Assembly (NCBI GenBank): GCA_021372815.1
Contig: JAJFTS010000119.1
Location: 1-50,377 of the forward strand
Direction of reading: 5' to 3'
Source of the DNA: Deltaproteobacteria bacterium
GTDB lineage: Bacteria; Desulfobacterota; Syntrophia; Syntrophales; Smithellaceae
Length of the DNA: 50,377 nt
Part shown: positions 16,573 to 26,927 of the stretch, one piece after another
Position numbering within the stretch: the stretch's first letter is position 1
How the letters are laid out: every line of letters starts with the position of its first letter
Program-made: the position numbers and the translations under genes
The notes under the pieces: generated by a model
Told to the model about the DNA's origin: nothing
What the model saw: only the letters and a program-made list of their open reading frames with translations
Databases searched by the model: none

Positions 16573-16920
16573 ATGATTGACTATATCAAACGCCATGAAC
16601 ACTATATTGAGGAGATGCTGAAGACAAATCCGGGCCAGGAGGCAATCCGCGAGCTTCTTGCCTATCATGAAAAACAGATTTCATGGATACAACATGAACG
16701 GCTGGCCCATCTGATCACCATGATGTTTGTCAGCCTCTTCTTCCTGCTTTCATTTGGATTCACCCTTGTCCATCCATCTTTGCCGTGTGCGATGCTCACG
16801 GCGCTGCTCCTGATCCTGACGGTTGCCTACATTTTCCACTATTACCGGCTTGAAAACAACGTGCAGCGATGGTATTCATTATCCAACCAAATCAGGCTGG
16901 ACCTACTTCAGCTAAAATGA
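16573..16920 (+). CDS. Small two-helix membrane protein of unknown function
   Basis: 115 residues. Residues 1-45 are hydrophilic and helical (HEHYIEEMLKTNPGQEAIRE). Residues about 46-85 form two adjacent membrane helices separated by HPSLPCAM. The C-terminus is again hydrophilic (ENNVQRWYSLSNQIRLDLL). The ATG follows AAAGGCATATT, a modest ribosome site. I do not recognise a family. It lies 70 bases before the exosortase gene, in the same direction, and could be cotranscribed with it. Confidence 0.65.
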   Translation: MIDYIKRHEHYIEEMLKTNPGQEAIRELLAYHEKQISWIQHERLAHLITMMFVSLFFLLSFGFTLVHPSLPCAMLTALLLILTVAYIFHYYRLENNVQRWYSLSNQIRLDLLQLK

Positions 16921-16990
16921 AAAATAATTTATCTCAATAATTGTAACAACTTTCAAAATATGCTACTAAACTTTTTACAGGAGACGCCTC

Positions 16991-17893
16991 GTGAAAATTG
17001 GTCCCCAACAGATCAAGTTAATAATGAAAGAGCTCTCAACCGGAAGAAATGCTTTATTTCTGCTATTTGCCACGGTCGCTTTCATGATGGCCTTTGCGCC
17101 GATCAAAGCCTTCTATGCAACGGAGATGGGCGGATATTACACACATATCGTACTCATCCCCCTGGTCAGCCTTTACCTGCTGTACTTGAAACGCACAGAA
17201 ATACTGGCCAATCCAAAATATTCATTAACCAGTGGTCTGCCGGTCCTGATCGCCGCTGTCGTGCTTTTCATCGGCGGTTGGATGCTGTGCACTGATTTTG
17301 ATAAAAACAATTTTGCTTCGCTGATTGCTTTATCGGTCGTCATATTCGTCAACGGCGCGTTTATCCTGATCTATGGATTACAGGCCTATCGGGCATGTCT
17401 TTTCCCTCTTTTATTCCTGATCTTTATTATTCCGGCGCCTACCGTCATCATGAATGGCATGATCCACGTTTTGCAGGTCGGTTCCACGGAATTCACGAAC
17501 CTGCTGTTTATGGCTTCCGGCGTTCCGTTTGTCCGGGATGGCTTCGTTTTTCAGTTGCCGAATCTCAGCGTGGAAGTCGCCAGGCAATGCAGCGGCATTC
17601 GATCGGCTATGGCAATTTTTATCGTCGCGATTCTTGCCGGCTATTTGTTTCTGAAATCAACCTGGAAAATCATTTTTCTGGCAGTTTGCGCCGTGTTGAT
17701 TGCCATGTTGAAAAACGGCATTCGCATACTCACCCTGTCCTTGCTGAGCAATTATGTTAATCCGCAGATTCTGCAAAGCTCTCTGCACCGGGAAGGCGGC
17801 ATACCTTTTTTCATTGTGGCGCTGGTTTTACTGGCGCCGATATTGTTCTTTTTGATCAGATTGGAAAAGAAGAAAGTAGTGAATCGTGCATAG
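16991..17893 (+). CDS. Exosortase (EpsH/XrtA-like transpeptidase)
   Basis: A 300-residue multi-pass inner-membrane protein that processes PEP-CTERM-type sorting signals on exported proteins. It starts with GTG after CAGGAGA. The active-site Cys lies in VARQCSGIRSA (about residue 199), the essential Arg in LKNGIRIL (about 240), and the His in LHREGG (about 259), so the catalytic triad is complete. It is followed by PrsK and PrsR, its usual regulatory partners. No PEP-CTERM substrate or exopolysaccharide gene lies in the window. The last codons are part of a heptamer repeat array. Confidence 0.9.
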   Translation: MKIGPQQIKLIMKELSTGRNALFLLFATVAFMMAFAPIKAFYATEMGGYYTHIVLIPLVSLYLLYLKRTEILANPKYSLTSGLPVLIAAVVLFIGGWMLCTDFDKNNFASLIALSVVIFVNGAFILIYGLQAYRACLFPLLFLIFIIPAPTVIMNGMIHVLQVGSTEFTNLLFMASGVPFVRDGFVFQLPNLSVEVARQCSGIRSAMAIFIVAILAGYLFLKSTWKIIFLAVCAVLIAMLKNGIRILTLSLLSNYVNPQILQSSLHREGGIPFFIVALVLLAPILFFLIRLEKKKVVNRA

Positions 17894-17967
17894 TGAATTG
17901 TGGATGGTGGATAGGCACTATCAACCCGTTATCCGTTACCATCCACTATACACTATTCACTATCCAC
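17879..17967. repeat. Inverted pair of heptamer arrays between exosortase and prsK
   Basis: Five contiguous 7-base units of the form GTGNATN (17879-17913) are followed by a 26-base spacer. Four units of the complementary form YATNCAC (CATCCAC, TATACAC, TATTCAC, TATCCAC; 17940-17967) come next. The two arms could pair as an imperfect hairpin. The left arm covers the last codons and the stop codon of the exosortase gene. Confidence 0.75.
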
Positions 17968-17986
17968 CAATTGAGGTTGCGGAAAA

Positions 17987-20104
17987 ATGAATTTCAGCAC
18001 TGTTCTGGCATTTATGACTGCCGCTTTAACACTGATTGTTGTTGCCGTCGCGATCTACCGCGGCCGCCGTTCTTTTGTTCAAAGCACTTTTGCGACGGGC
18101 ATGTTTTTATTTGCCGTGGAAGCGGCTCTGACCGGCATGGTGTTCCAGGCCGCAACACTCGATAATTTTCTTTTCTGGCAGCGAATTCGTCTGACGGTGT
18201 CTTCCCTGTTGCCGGCAACCTGGTTGATGTTCAGCGTCAGTTTTGCACGGGCAAACTACCTTGAACAAATTTCCAAATGGAAATGGGTGATCATCCTGGC
18301 TTTTGTTGCTCCATTGATGATGACCACCCTTTTCCATAACGCCTTTATCGCTTTAGTGTTGGCGCCCCTTAACACGTCAACTCTCTTTATACGCATCGGC
18401 TGGGCCGGTTACCTGTGGCATATTTTCTGGATAGTCACAACCATTGGTATCCTGATGAACCTGGAAAGAACGTTTCGCCACTCCACCGGTCACATCCGCT
18501 GGCAGACAAAATTCATTTTCATCGGCGCCGTCGGCATTTTCGGCATTCGCCTGTTTACCCAGAGCCAGACGATACTTTTTCAGGGTGTCGATACCGGCCT
18601 TTTTGTCGTCAATCTGGGTGCGTTGCTGGTTGCGGACATCTTTATCCTCCGCTCGCTTTTCCGGGGCAAGCCGATGAACGTCAGTATTCAACTGTCGCAC
18701 CAGTTTCTCTATACATCTTTTACCGTCGTTATTGTCGGCGTCTATTTCATCGCCTTGGGACTTATTGCCTGGATTTCCGTTCATTTTGAATGGTTGCGCA
18801 ATATCAATCTGGTCATTTTCCTGGTTTTCCTGACGGTGGTCGGGCTGGCGGTTGTTTTACTTTCCGACCGTCTGCGCATGAAAAGAAAACGCTTCATCAG
18901 CAGGCATCTGAAACGGCCCATTTACGATTACCAGAAAATCTGGGAAAACTTCACGGAAAGAACAACATCCATTACCAACACCCGTGACCTCTGCGATATC
19001 ATCGTCAGGATCGTCTCGGAAACACTGGAAATTCTCTCCGTCAGCATCTGGCTGGTTGATGAAAAGCAGGAGAGATTAACTTTCGGCGGTTCGACAGTGT
19101 ATACAGCGGCGCAGGTGGAAAACCTCAATCTCTTCAGTCAGGGCGGCACGGATTTGATCCGCGCCATGTCCAGCCAGAATATGCCGGTCGATCTGAAGCT
19201 GCAGGAAGATAACTGGGTGGAAGACTTAACCCGCACCTACGAGCTGGAAACCAAGGAGTCACGCTCCCGTTATTGCGTGCCCCTGAACGCGGCAGGCCAG
19301 CTCATCGGCATTATGACGCTCAGCGAAAAAGTTTTTTATGAACCGCTCAATTTTGAGGAATCCGATCTCATTAAAACCATTGCCGATCAGGCGGCGGCCA
19401 GCCTGCTCAATCTTCGTCTTTCAGAAAGCCTCCGTCAGGCCAAGGAACTGGAAGCTTTTCAGACCATGTCCGCATTTTTTATGCACGACCTGAAAAATCT
19501 GGCGTCCAAGCTGTCGCTGGTCACGCAAAACCTGCCGCTGCACATGGATAATCCGGAGTTTCGCGCAGACGCCTTAAAAACCATTTCGCAAAGCGTCCTC
19601 AAAATCAACACCATGAGCAGCCGTCTGGGCCTGCTAAACCGCAAAATCGATCTTGTTTTCAAAGAAACAAATATCAATGAATTGATTGGGGTTGCCGTCG
19701 CCGATGCGAAAAAATTTGTCAGTTCACCCATCGAGCAGGAAATTGATTTCTCTATATCAAGACTGTCTATCGATCAGGAACAGTTATATAAAGTTCTTGA
19801 AAATCTCTTCATGAATGCATACGATGCTACAAATCCGGGTGGGCAGATTAAGGTATCCTCAAAACTTCAGGACAACTGGGCTGTTATTTCCGTATCCGAC
19901 AACGGCTGCGGTATGTCGAAAGATTTTATTGAAAAAAGACTTTTCCGCCCGTTTCAGACAACTAAAAAGCAGGGCATGGGCATCGGCCTTTACCATTGCA
20001 AAACAATCGTGGACGCACACGGCGGAAAACTGAACGTTGAAAGTGAAGAAGGCAGGGGAACAACCTTTAAGATTTTACTGCCGATCAAGAAAAGAGAAGA
20101 ATAA
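17987..20104 (+). CDS. prsK: PEP-CTERM system histidine kinase PrsK
   Basis: A 705-residue membrane sensor kinase. Residues 1-285 contain about eight hydrophobic helices, residues about 310-470 a GAF-like domain, and the last 220 the kinase core. The phospho-accepting His is His500 in FFMHDLKNLASKLS, the form typical of PrsK. The ATPase boxes are NLFMNAYDA, SDNGCGM and GMGIGLYHC. It should phosphorylate PrsR, encoded next. Together they are known from exosortase loci and are thought to control exopolysaccharide and surface-protein genes through sigma-54. Confidence 0.93.
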   Translation: MNFSTVLAFMTAALTLIVVAVAIYRGRRSFVQSTFATGMFLFAVEAALTGMVFQAATLDNFLFWQRIRLTVSSLLPATWLMFSVSFARANYLEQISKWKWVIILAFVAPLMMTTLFHNAFIALVLAPLNTSTLFIRIGWAGYLWHIFWIVTTIGILMNLERTFRHSTGHIRWQTKFIFIGAVGIFGIRLFTQSQTILFQGVDTGLFVVNLGALLVADIFILRSLFRGKPMNVSIQLSHQFLYTSFTVVIVGVYFIALGLIAWISVHFEWLRNINLVIFLVFLTVVGLAVVLLSDRLRMKRKRFISRHLKRPIYDYQKIWENFTERTTSITNTRDLCDIIVRIVSETLEILSVSIWLVDEKQERLTFGGSTVYTAAQVENLNLFSQGGTDLIRAMSSQNMPVDLKLQEDNWVEDLTRTYELETKESRSRYCVPLNAAGQLIGIMTLSEKVFYEPLNFEESDLIKTIADQAAASLLNLRLSESLRQAKELEAFQTMSAFFMHDLKNLASKLSLVTQNLPLHMDNPEFRADALKTISQSVLKINTMSSRLGLLNRKIDLVFKETNINELIGVAVADAKKFVSSPIEQEIDFSISRLSIDQEQLYKVLENLFMNAYDATNPGGQIKVSSKLQDNWAVISVSDNGCGMSKDFIEKRLFRPFQTTKKQGMGIGLYHCKTIVDAHGGKLNVESEEGRGTTFKILLPIKKREE

Positions 20105-20108
20105 AAAA

Positions 20109-20153
20109 AGGCTGAAGGCTGAAGATCGCCCCCTGAAGGGGGCACGAGGCTGA
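20109..20153. repeat. AGGCTGA heptamers flanking a small hairpin
   Basis: Two AGGCTGA units (20109-20122), a CCCCCTGAAGGGGG hairpin (20129-20142) and a third AGGCTGA (20147-20153) lie in the 148-base gap between prsK and prsR. The hairpin may limit read-through. A related C5/G5 hairpin with AGCCTAT/AGCCTGT units lies at about 21790-21820. Confidence 0.55.
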
Positions 20154-20252
20154 AGGAAAAGGAAATAAATCATTTATCGATTGATCTCACAATACGATAA
20201 TTTATAAATTGAATGCTAAAAATGAGAAACTGATTTTTTCTGAGGGAAAAAG

Positions 20253-21608
20253 GTGAAAAAACAGAAACTATTAATTATTGATGATGATGAAGATCTGCGC
20301 ACTCAGATGAAGTGGGCAATGGTTGATGAATACGACGTTTTTCTGGCTGAAGACCGCACCAGTGCAATAACAGCGATGAATAAGGAACAACCCGCCGTAG
20401 TCACTTTGGATTTGGGTCTGCCGCCCTTGCCCGCCGGAGTGGAAGAGGGTTTTGCGGTTCTCGACGAAATTCTGAATGAATATGGGCGCACGAAAGTAAT
20501 TATTATTACCGGCCGGGGTGAAAAAGAGCATGCCCTGCGCGCCGTGGAAAAAGGCGCCTATGATTTTTTCTATAAACCCATCCAGCTCGATGAACTCAAA
20601 GTCGTCCTGCACCGGGCCTTCCATGTATCGCAACTTGAACAGGAACAGCGGGCATTGCAACAGAAATTAAGCACGGATAATTTTCAAGGGATGATTGGAA
20701 CAAACCAGAGAATGCAGGATGTTTTTTCCGATATCCGTAAAGTGGCTTCAACGGACGAACCCGTTCTCATTACGGGTGAAAGCGGCACGGGAAAGGAACT
20801 GGTCGCCCGCGCCCTCCATCACACGAGCCTCCGTAAGGATAATAAGTTTGTCCCCATCAATTGCGGCGCGATTCCGGAAAACCTGATCGAAAGTGAACTC
20901 TTCGGCCATGAAAAAGGCGCGTTCACCGGTGCTCATATCCAGCGCAAGGGGAAATTTGAAATGGCGGATGGCGGCACTTTATTCCTGGATGAGATTGGCG
21001 AACTACCCCTGAATCTCCAGGTCAAACTGCTCAGATTCCTCCAGGACGGTATGGTCGAACGCGTCGGCGGCAGAGAGACAATTCCCGTCAATACGCGAGT
21101 CATCGCCGCGACAAACCGCGACCTAAAAGAAGCCATGAAGGACGGAAAATTCCGTGAAGATCTTTTTTTCCGTCTTGGCGTCATTATGATCGACCTTCCA
21201 CCACTGCGAGAAAGGAATGAAGACATTCTTCTACTGGCGAAAGTTTTTCTTGACCGCTACACTCAGGCCAACAAGAAAAGAATCAAAGGCTTCACCAATC
21301 ATGCCCTCGACGCCATTGAACAGTATCTCTGGCCGGGCAATGTGCGCGAACTGGAAAACCGCATCAAACGCGCTGTGATTATGGCGGACGGCAAAAAGAT
21401 AACGCCCGAAGATCTGGAAATCGGCGAATCTTTTCAAAAGCGGGAGCATGTCGGACTCAAGGAAGCCAGGGACATGCTGGAAAAAGAACTTGTCGTAAAA
21501 TCGCTGGCCCGCAACGACGGCAATCTCACAAAAGCCTCCGTGGATTTGGGCGTCAGTCGGCCTACTTTATATGATTTAATGGAAAAATACGGCATCCCGA
21601 AAGAATAA
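20253..21608 (+). CDS. prsR: PEP-CTERM-type sigma-54-dependent response regulator PrsR
   Basis: 451 residues, GTG start after GAGGGAAAA. The receiver domain has the acidic pocket Asp10-12 and the phosphorylation site Asp53 in VTLDLGLPP. An insert around PAGVEEGF is typical of PrsR. The AAA+ domain contains Walker A GESGTGKE (about 175) and the sigma-54 contact loop GAFTGA (about 222). Walker B is GGTLFLDEIGEL. The C-terminal Fis-type helix-turn-helix ends in LTKASVDLGVSRPTLYDLME. It should activate sigma-54 promoters when phosphorylated by PrsK. Its targets are probably outside the window. Confidence 0.94.
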   Translation: MKKQKLLIIDDDEDLRTQMKWAMVDEYDVFLAEDRTSAITAMNKEQPAVVTLDLGLPPLPAGVEEGFAVLDEILNEYGRTKVIIITGRGEKEHALRAVEKGAYDFFYKPIQLDELKVVLHRAFHVSQLEQEQRALQQKLSTDNFQGMIGTNQRMQDVFSDIRKVASTDEPVLITGESGTGKELVARALHHTSLRKDNKFVPINCGAIPENLIESELFGHEKGAFTGAHIQRKGKFEMADGGTLFLDEIGELPLNLQVKLLRFLQDGMVERVGGRETIPVNTRVIAATNRDLKEAMKDGKFREDLFFRLGVIMIDLPPLRERNEDILLLAKVFLDRYTQANKKRIKGFTNHALDAIEQYLWPGNVRELENRIKRAVIMADGKKITPEDLEIGESFQKREHVGLKEARDMLEKELVVKSLARNDGNLTKASVDLGVSRPTLYDLMEKYGIPKE

Positions 21609-21626
21609 TTGTTTTTATCTTGTTTA

Positions 21627-21723
21627 ATCCCGCTATTGCGGGACGAGCGTTAATTCTCCGTAGCTTGCTGCGATATAATGATCTTCATTTCATACCTCGA
21701 CAGTTTGCTGCGAAGTGGTTGAT
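21627..21723 (-). repeat. 97-bp three-hairpin intergenic repeat, copy 3 (inverted)
   Basis: Reverse complement of copies 1 and 2 with the same 97-bp length. The terminal hairpin is CCCGCTATTGCGGG as read on the plus strand. It starts 18 bases after the prsR stop codon, between two converging genes. Confidence 0.9.
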
Positions 21724-21728
21724 TGAAA

Positions 21729-21758
21729 AGCCCCTTGTCCGCGAGGACAAGGGGCTTC
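21729..21758. terminator. Bidirectional terminator between prsR and groEL
   Basis: AAGCCCCTTGTCC (21729-21741) pairs perfectly with GGACAAGGGGCTT (21746-21758) around a GCGA loop. The minus-strand side continues with TTTTC, so it best serves groEL. It also lies downstream of the converging prsR. Confidence 0.85.
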
Positions 21759-21826
21759 ACTTTATAACCTGACAGTTTACAGTCTTGCGCCCCCGTCAGG
21801 GGGAATAGCCTATAGCCTGTTTTTTC

Positions 21827-23787
<1,961 letters not shown>

Positions 23788-23848
23788 ACGTTTTACTCTC
23801 CTTTCTTTCTTTTTATGATTATACTAAGAGTGCCGATTTAACAGGGGT

Positions 23849-23876
23849 ATTTTATGCACCATTTTTCATATGTCAA
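23849..23876 (-). promoter_or_regulatory. Promoter of groES-groEL
   Basis: On the minus strand TTGACA (23876-23871), a 16-base spacer, and TAAAAT (23854-23849), 62 bases before the ATG. A second TATAAT at 23823-23818 is closer but lacks a good -35. A full CIRCE element is not visible, only one GCACTC half (about 23830), so HrcA control is not supported. Confidence 0.6.
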
Positions 23877-23900
23877 GGGCACGGAGGGCATTTATATTAA

Positions 23901-25259
23901 TTAAAATAAATAATCCAGCATTTCTTTGAGAGAACTGATTTTACAGATCTCCATCCCGGCTGTTTTTCCCAATTGTGCCCCGTTTGTTTTAGGCACCAGA
24001 CAGCGGCTAAACCCCAGGCGCGCCGCCTCCTTTACGCGCACATCCATCTGCGAAATCGCCCGAACCTCCCCGGCCAGTCCCACTTCTCCCAGAACAATCG
24101 TCCGCGGGTCAATGGGTTTGTCTAAAAAACTGGATGTCATGGCGGCAACTATGCCCAGATCCACTGCCGGCTCCTCCACCCGCACCCCTCCGGCAACATT
24201 AATAAAAATATCCGAACCGCCCAGGTGCAGGCCGCAGATTTTATCCAGCACCGCCACCAGCAGCGAAACACGGTTATAATCCACACCAATGGCCGTGCGC
24301 CGGGGAGTGCCAAAACTGGTGGCGCTGACCAGAGCCTGAATTTCCACTAAAATAGGCCTCGTACCTTCCAGAGAAGGAACAACGACCGAACCGGCCACGT
24401 TCTGCGGCCGCTCCGCCAGAAAAAAAGTGGAAGGATTGGGCACTTCCTTCAAACCCTTATCCTGCATTTCAAAAACGCCGATTTCATTGGTCGGGCCGAA
24501 ACGGTTCTTCATGCCCCGGACAATGCGATAACTGTGAGAACTGTCGCCTTCGAAATAAAGAACCGTATCCACCATGTGTTCCAGCACTTTGGGACCGGCG
24601 ATGGAACCGTCTTTGGTTACATGACCCACCAGAAAAACAGGAATGCCGAATTTCTTGGAAAAAAGAATCAGCCGCGATGAAGACTCGCGAACCTGTCCGA
24701 CACTGCCGGGCGCGGACATGAGTTCCGCCGAATAAACCGTTTGAATGGAATCGATAACAACAATCGCCGGCGAAACAACTTTAATCTGCTCCAGAATTTT
24801 TTCCAGGGAAACCTCGACTAGAACAAATAAATCTTTTGACGCGGCGCCTATCCGTTCGCTGCGCAGTTTAATCTGACTGGCTGATTCTTCGCCGGAAACA
24901 TATAATACCTTCAACCCTTTCTCAGCCAGATTATGCATCATTTGCAGCATAAGAGTGGATTTGCCGATGCCCGGCTCTCCGCCGATCAGAATTGCCGAAC
25001 CTCCGACAATACCGCCGCCCAGCACACGATCAACCTCCGCAATTCCGGTAACGGTGCGCTTGCCGTCTTCTACCGAAATATCCTCGATGGGCAGGGGCTT
25101 GCCGCCATAGTTCATATCGGCGCGGCTGCCGGAATCGGAATCAACGATTAATTCCTCGGCAAAGCAGTTCCAGCCGCTGCAGGAAGGACACTTCCCCAGC
25201 CACTTGGGAGACATGTAACCGCAATGCTGACAAAAGAAACTTGTCTTGCTTTTTTTCAA
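23901..25259 (-). CDS. radA: DNA repair ATPase RadA
   Basis: 452 residues from a TTG at 25257-25259. No ATG precedes the zinc finger. This TTG has GAGGAG nine bases upstream and gives the usual RadA length, so it is preferred over a TTG at 25319. A C4 zinc finger with Cys10, 13, 24 and 27 comes first. Next is the RecA-like core with GGEPGIGKST (93-102). The RadA-specific KNRFG motif is followed by a Lon-like domain (GGVRVEEPAVDLGIVAA) without the Lon catalytic Ser. RadA drives branch migration of recombination intermediates. Its start region faces the secreted Ig-like gene. Confidence 0.95.
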   Translation of the reverse strand: MKKSKTSFFCQHCGYMSPKWLGKCPSCSGWNCFAEELIVDSDSGSRADMNYGGKPLPIEDISVEDGKRTVTGIAEVDRVLGGGIVGGSAILIGGEPGIGKSTLMLQMMHNLAEKGLKVLYVSGEESASQIKLRSERIGAASKDLFVLVEVSLEKILEQIKVVSPAIVVIDSIQTVYSAELMSAPGSVGQVRESSSRLILFSKKFGIPVFLVGHVTKDGSIAGPKVLEHMVDTVLYFEGDSSHSYRIVRGMKNRFGPTNEIGVFEMQDKGLKEVPNPSTFFLAERPQNVAGSVVVPSLEGTRPILVEIQALVSATSFGTPRRTAIGVDYNRVSLLVAVLDKICGLHLGGSDIFINVAGGVRVEEPAVDLGIVAAMTSSFLDKPIDPRTIVLGEVGLAGEVRAISQMDVRVKEAARLGFSRCLVPKTNGAQLGKTAGMEICKISSLKEMLDYLF

Positions 25260-25388
25260 ACTTAATTTCTCCTCGGTGGGAATGATCTCAGAAAAGCATA
25301 TTTCTTCCGGCGATGTCAATATTAATTAATTGTTATTGCTGTGGTTCACGGAAACACCTTTGTGCCGGAAGAAGCGGCCAAAATATTC

Positions 25389-25417
25389 TTGACACTCAAG
25401 ACCTCGTTTCTTATACT
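25389..25417 (+). promoter_or_regulatory. Sigma-70 promoter for the secreted Ig-like protein gene
   Basis: TTGACA (25389-25394), a 17-base spacer, and TATACT (25412-25417), about 75 bases before the ATG at 25493. Near consensus. Confidence 0.75.
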
Positions 25418-25492
25418 TCCCGCCATAAAAAGGAAGTTCTTGTCAATGCAATATTTTTCCGTTGCAACAGAATTTCATTCATGGAGGGGAAA

Positions 25493-26227
25493 ATGCGAAA
25501 ACTTCTATGTTCAGCACTGCTTGTAATCATCGGGCTACTGCCATCCATAACCATGGCGGCAATGCCGACTGCGGCAGACAAACTTAAATCCTCAAGAACT
25601 TCTCAAATTATTAATCAGGCGACTGTGCCCGTCATCGCGGTTTCCGTTGTTGAACCGAAATCCGGCCAGACGCCTTATGTTCCCGGATGGCCCCTTCCCG
25701 TCAAGTGGACCTACGCGGGAACACCGCCCGGCCTGGCCAAAATCATTCTTTTAAAGGGGAATCAGGAAGTCTTCACGTTTACACAGGGAACACCCTGGGG
25801 AAACGGCGGTCAGGGAAGCTTTTCCGCCACCATGCCCGTCAATGAATTCGGATTCAACGTCTACAAGGTCAAAGTGGTCAGCACCACGAACAGCGCCTGG
25901 TCCGCCACAAGCGGAGAGTTTATATCCATGCCGATTCTCAAAGTGCAGTCGCCCGCGAATGACGGACAGACCTGGAAAGTCGGAGAAACCCATACCGTCA
26001 CCTGGAAATATTCAGGCGGCTGCGGCAACACCCTGGGCATTAAAGCGATTCTTACCAACGATCAATGGGCGTATGATCTGAAAACCAACTGGCCGATCGG
26101 TTCCAACTGGAACGGTTCGTTTTCCTGGACAATCCCGGCCAGCATTCCGGCCGGAGAATACCGCGTTTACCTGCAGAGCGGCACGTCCTGCAGCGACCGG
26201 ACCGCCAAATTTACAATTGTACACTAG
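25493..26227 (+). CDS. Secreted protein with two Kre9/KNH-like Ig-type domains
   Basis: 244 residues from the ATG at 25493, which follows GGAGGGG. The upstream frame to 25313 is not used because it overlaps the promoter. A signal peptide of about 23 residues ends in TMAA. Two domains of about 95 residues follow. Each has the pattern of a proline, then G-x-W-x-V-G, then V-x-W-x-Y-(A/S)-G, then a final strand: PLPVKWTYAGTPPG in the first and THTVTWKYSGGCGN in the second. This resembles the Kre9/KNH-like domain found in bacterial surface proteins. Function is probably carbohydrate or surface binding, which is inference. The second domain has two cysteines likely to pair. Confidence 0.72.
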   Translation: MRKLLCSALLVIIGLLPSITMAAMPTAADKLKSSRTSQIINQATVPVIAVSVVEPKSGQTPYVPGWPLPVKWTYAGTPPGLAKIILLKGNQEVFTFTQGTPWGNGGQGSFSATMPVNEFGFNVYKVKVVSTTNSAWSATSGEFISMPILKVQSPANDGQTWKVGETHTVTWKYSGGCGNTLGIKAILTNDQWAYDLKTNWPIGSNWNGSFSWTIPASIPAGEYRVYLQSGTSCSDRTAKFTIVH

Positions 26228-26339
26228 CTCTCCTGGTTCAATCTGATGCGGGATATATATTTGGATAAGCAAAGAGGAAGTTCTTATCAATCCATTATTT
26301 ATAATGACCGACAATTTAAATTTGTAGGAGCAGCATCAC

Positions 26340-26882
26340 ATGGCCAATGTAAAAGCAACTGACATCGTTATCATTCGCGAAATGCTGAAGGAAAAGGGGG
26401 CTGAGAACATCAATGCTCTGGCCCCGGCGCTCAGGCCGGAAGTATTCCAGATTTTCAAAAGCACTCTCTCTGTCAACTGGGTTCCTCTGGAAATGGAAGC
26501 AGAAATACTGCAGGGAGCTTCCAAACTGTTTTTTCCCAACGATCCAAGGCCTTTATTTAAACTGGGCTACAAAGTGGCAGGAAAACAGTTCACGGGAATT
26601 TACAAGATTTTTCTCAGGATTCCCAGCGTTTCCTTTGTAATAAAAAACGTTTCGGCAACCTGGAATACCATGAACGACAAAGGCTCCGTCCGGGTCGACG
26701 GATTGACTTCCAACGGCGGAATGTTTGTTATCTCCAATCTGCCCGAATTATCGGCCATTCAAAGAGAATACATCTGCGGCGTAATCTCCTGCATCCTGGA
26801 ATTAACCGGCGTGAAGAATGTTAAAGTGGATAAACTGGAAAACAATCCCAGCGAATGGAAATGGAAAATAAGCTGGAATTAA
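26340..26882 (+). CDS. Conserved hypothetical cytosolic protein, 180 residues
   Basis: The ATG follows TAGGAGC at good spacing and codon use matches neighbours, so it is a real gene. The sequence is compact and globular with no membrane segment. It has helical N-terminal residues (IVIIREMLKEKGAENINALA), a central LFKLGYKVAGKQFTGIYKIF, and a C-terminal beta-rich part ending KWKISWN. The overall shape recalls sensor-type proteins of the V4R/heme-NO-binding or DUF2378 kind, but the similarity is weak. It lies between a secreted protein and an acid phosphatase, with short gaps (112 and 45 bases). Confidence 0.5.
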   Translation: MANVKATDIVIIREMLKEKGAENINALAPALRPEVFQIFKSTLSVNWVPLEMEAEILQGASKLFFPNDPRPLFKLGYKVAGKQFTGIYKIFLRIPSVSFVIKNVSATWNTMNDKGSVRVDGLTSNGGMFVISNLPELSAIQREYICGVISCILELTGVKNVKVDKLENNPSEWKWKISWN

Positions 26883-26927
26883 ATTTTTCCATAAACATTT
26901 TGAAAACGAAAGGAAAACGATCCCGCC

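Noticed and set aside
23797-23876. CIRCE element (HrcA operator) upstream of groES
   Set aside because: Only a single GCACTC half-site is present; the 9-base inverted repeat with 9-base spacing is absent.
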